Assembly: GCA_022451765.1 (NCBI GenBank)
Contig: JAKUNY010000064.1
Location: 1-7,843 of the forward strand
Source: Candidatus Poseidoniaceae archaeon
GTDB taxonomy: Archaea; Thermoplasmatota; Poseidoniia; Poseidoniales; Poseidoniaceae
DNA length: 7,843 nt
Direction: 5' to 3'
The notes beneath the pieces were generated by a model. The model did not search any database. It was not told the DNA's origin and saw nothing but the letters and a program-made list of their open reading frames with translations. Both the position numbers and the translations under genes were made by a program. Numbering within the stretch: the first letter of the stretch is position 1; each line of letters opens with the position of its first letter. Shown here one piece after another: positions 6,659-7,843 of this stretch.

Positions 6659-7843
6659 ATGGGAAATGAAAAACTAATAGCCGGCGCAGTCATGATTCTA
6701 TTGAATTTGGTTGTACTAGCACCGATCGCAACAAGTATGGTTGAAGACGCAGGTGATGACAACTTCGAGACCTATCCATACGATTCAGCATGTGCTGATT
6801 CGGACTGTACGACTGCAGAAGAAGACTGGGCAACATCGACGTCCACACGCACCTATTACGCATGGAATCTCACCAACGCCGATGAAGTCATGGCGGGTGG
6901 TGAAGCTAACTACGAAGAACTGGGTCCGTTTGAATACGACATCACCTACACTCGAAACATCATCGATTTTGACAGGACTGCTGGAACACTCACATACGAT
7001 GAATCCAAGGTATTTACATGTTCAGAAACCTCTCCGAACGACTGCAACACCATGATTACACAACTCAACATTCCTTTCCAACCTCAAGTTGTTGGAGCAA
7101 CTGGACTGGCCATTGATGGTGTCATGGACACGACCAAGGCTGGATTCACTGCAGGAGCAATCAACAACGAGATGACTTCATTCAGTGCTGGCAAAGCAAC
7201 AGCCGAATGGGTAACAAATACCATGGCAGGTGGCTATGTCGCATTTACCGATGGCCAAACAACGGATGCAGCAAATGCTTCGATTGCAATTGGTACTAGT
7301 TGGTACGACCAGTTTGATGATTTCTTCGCCCAAACCAACGGGTCCGGCATGAACAACATGCCAGGATTCCCCCCTACTGTAACTTATACTCAAGCAATCC
7401 AAGGTCAGCAAGCCGCAGCCGGTGGAGTCACTTTCGCTGGTAACGCATCAATTACTGATCTGACTTACGCATTTGATTCCGCAGTCATGCCGACTGGCGA
7501 AGATGTTTCACTCACTGGAATGGTTGGTGTCATGGTTCTTGCTGGCCACTGTGTCGCATTCCCGACCGCAACCTATGATGAAGTAATGGCTGATGCAGGA
7601 AATGGCTTTGTCAATGTTGGAACTATGCAAAGAGCCGGTATCTGGGGCTTTACCTTTATGGAAGGAGCAATGCCAGACGTTAACGCAACAATTGCTAACG
7701 ACTGGGCTGTTTGTTTTGGTATAGGTGGTATGTTTGGTAATGTATTCGGCGGTGGCGATGCTGACTGGTTTACTGACACAAGTGGCAACGCTGTCGATGC
7801 ATCGACTCGAATGATGAACTACCTTGGAGTTGACATCGATAAC
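6659..7843 (+). CDS. Membrane-anchored acidic ectodomain protein, CD36/scavenger-receptor-like N-terminus (partial, runs off window)
   Basis: The frame is open for 395 codons from ATG 6659 to the last base, so the 3' end is missing. Residues 6-26 form one hydrophobic segment (signal anchor or signal peptide); the rest looks extracellular. Residues 64-119 resemble the start of the CD36/SR-BI/LIMP-2 ectodomain: Y-Y-A-W-N-L-T-N-A-D-E-V (66-77) matches the family pattern F-x-F-N-V-T-N-P-E-E-V, E-E-L-G-P-F-E-Y (86-93) matches E-V-G-P-Y-x-Y, and an R-N-I-I-D-F segment and a T-L-T-Y-D-E-S-K-V-F segment follow in family order. CD36 proteins bind and move lipids or lipoproteins at membranes, with one helix at each end; the second helix would lie beyond the window. 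The protein is extremely acidic, with only 9 Lys/Arg in 395 residues. It has five N-x-S/T sequons and a few cysteines (C45, C50, C121, and later ones). The match is by eye and confined to the N-terminal part; the remainder is not recognised. Confidence 0.72.
   Translation, partial: MGNEKLIAGAVMILLNLVVLAPIATSMVEDAGDDNFETYPYDSACADSDCTTAEEDWATSTSTRTYYAWNLTNADEVMAGGEANYEELGPFEYDITYTRNIIDFDRTAGTLTYDESKVFTCSETSPNDCNTMITQLNIPFQPQVVGATGLAIDGVMDTTKAGFTAGAINNEMTSFSAGKATAEWVTNTMAGGYVAFTDGQTTDAANASIAIGTSWYDQFDDFFAQTNGSGMNNMPGFPPTVTYTQAIQGQQAAAGGVTFAGNASITDLTYAFDSAVMPTGEDVSLTGMVGVMVLAGHCVAFPTATYDEVMADAGNGFVNVGTMQRAGIWGFTFMEGAMPDVNATIANDWAVCFGIGGMFGNVFGGGDADWFTDTSGNAVDASTRMMNYLGVDIDN

Noticed and set aside
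6741..7055. A 104-codon open frame on the plus strand
   Set aside because: It is out of frame with the CD36-like gene, which covers the same bases with a coherent membrane anchor and family motifs. The product is Thr/Arg/His-rich with no domain.

Overview
The window looks like a piece of a marine euryarchaeal genome, most plausibly Marine Group II (Candidatus Poseidoniales, Thermoplasmatota) or a close relative. The reasons are an archaeal/eukaryotic-type PheRS alpha subunit, AT-rich TATA-like boxes a short distance upstream of start codons (leaderless or near-leaderless mRNAs), close gene packing, and lipoprotein and acyl-CoA-desaturase genes of a kind I associate with this group. The taxonomic call is an inference from gene content; no rRNA is present.

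Layout: (1) 110-1585 (+), a secreted lipoprotein with five Asp-box (BNR) motifs, probably a sialidase-like beta-propeller. (2) 1587-2744 (-), a membrane fatty acyl-CoA desaturase with all three histidine boxes and a long basic, probably coiled C-terminal tail. It converges on gene 1 with a 1-bp gap. (3) 2745-2893, a divergent promoter region with a clear TATA box facing right. (4) 2894-4189 (+), a MscS-family mechanosensitive channel with extra N-terminal membrane helices and a charged C-terminal helix. (5) 4246-5733 (+), pheS; pheT is not next to it. (6) 5776-6102 and 6112-6615 (+), a tandem pair of YbjQ/UPF0145-domain proteins. The first is soluble and canonical; the second is membrane-anchored and divergent. 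They lie in the same frame, separated by one TGA. (7) 6659 to the window edge (+), a partial gene for a membrane-anchored, very acidic ectodomain whose N-terminal part resembles the eukaryotic CD36/SR-BI/LIMP-2 scavenger-receptor family.

Apart from pheS, most of the genes concern the cell envelope: a surface lipoprotein, a lipid-modifying desaturase, a tension-gated channel, a membrane-tethered YbjQ protein and a CD36-like ectodomain. If the CD36 resemblance is real, a lipid-binding or lipid-uptake surface protein lies a few kilobases from a fatty-acyl desaturase, in an archaeon whose own membrane lipids should be isoprenoid ethers. A functional link is speculative. No tRNA, rRNA, CRISPR array, insertion sequence or attachment site was recognised.
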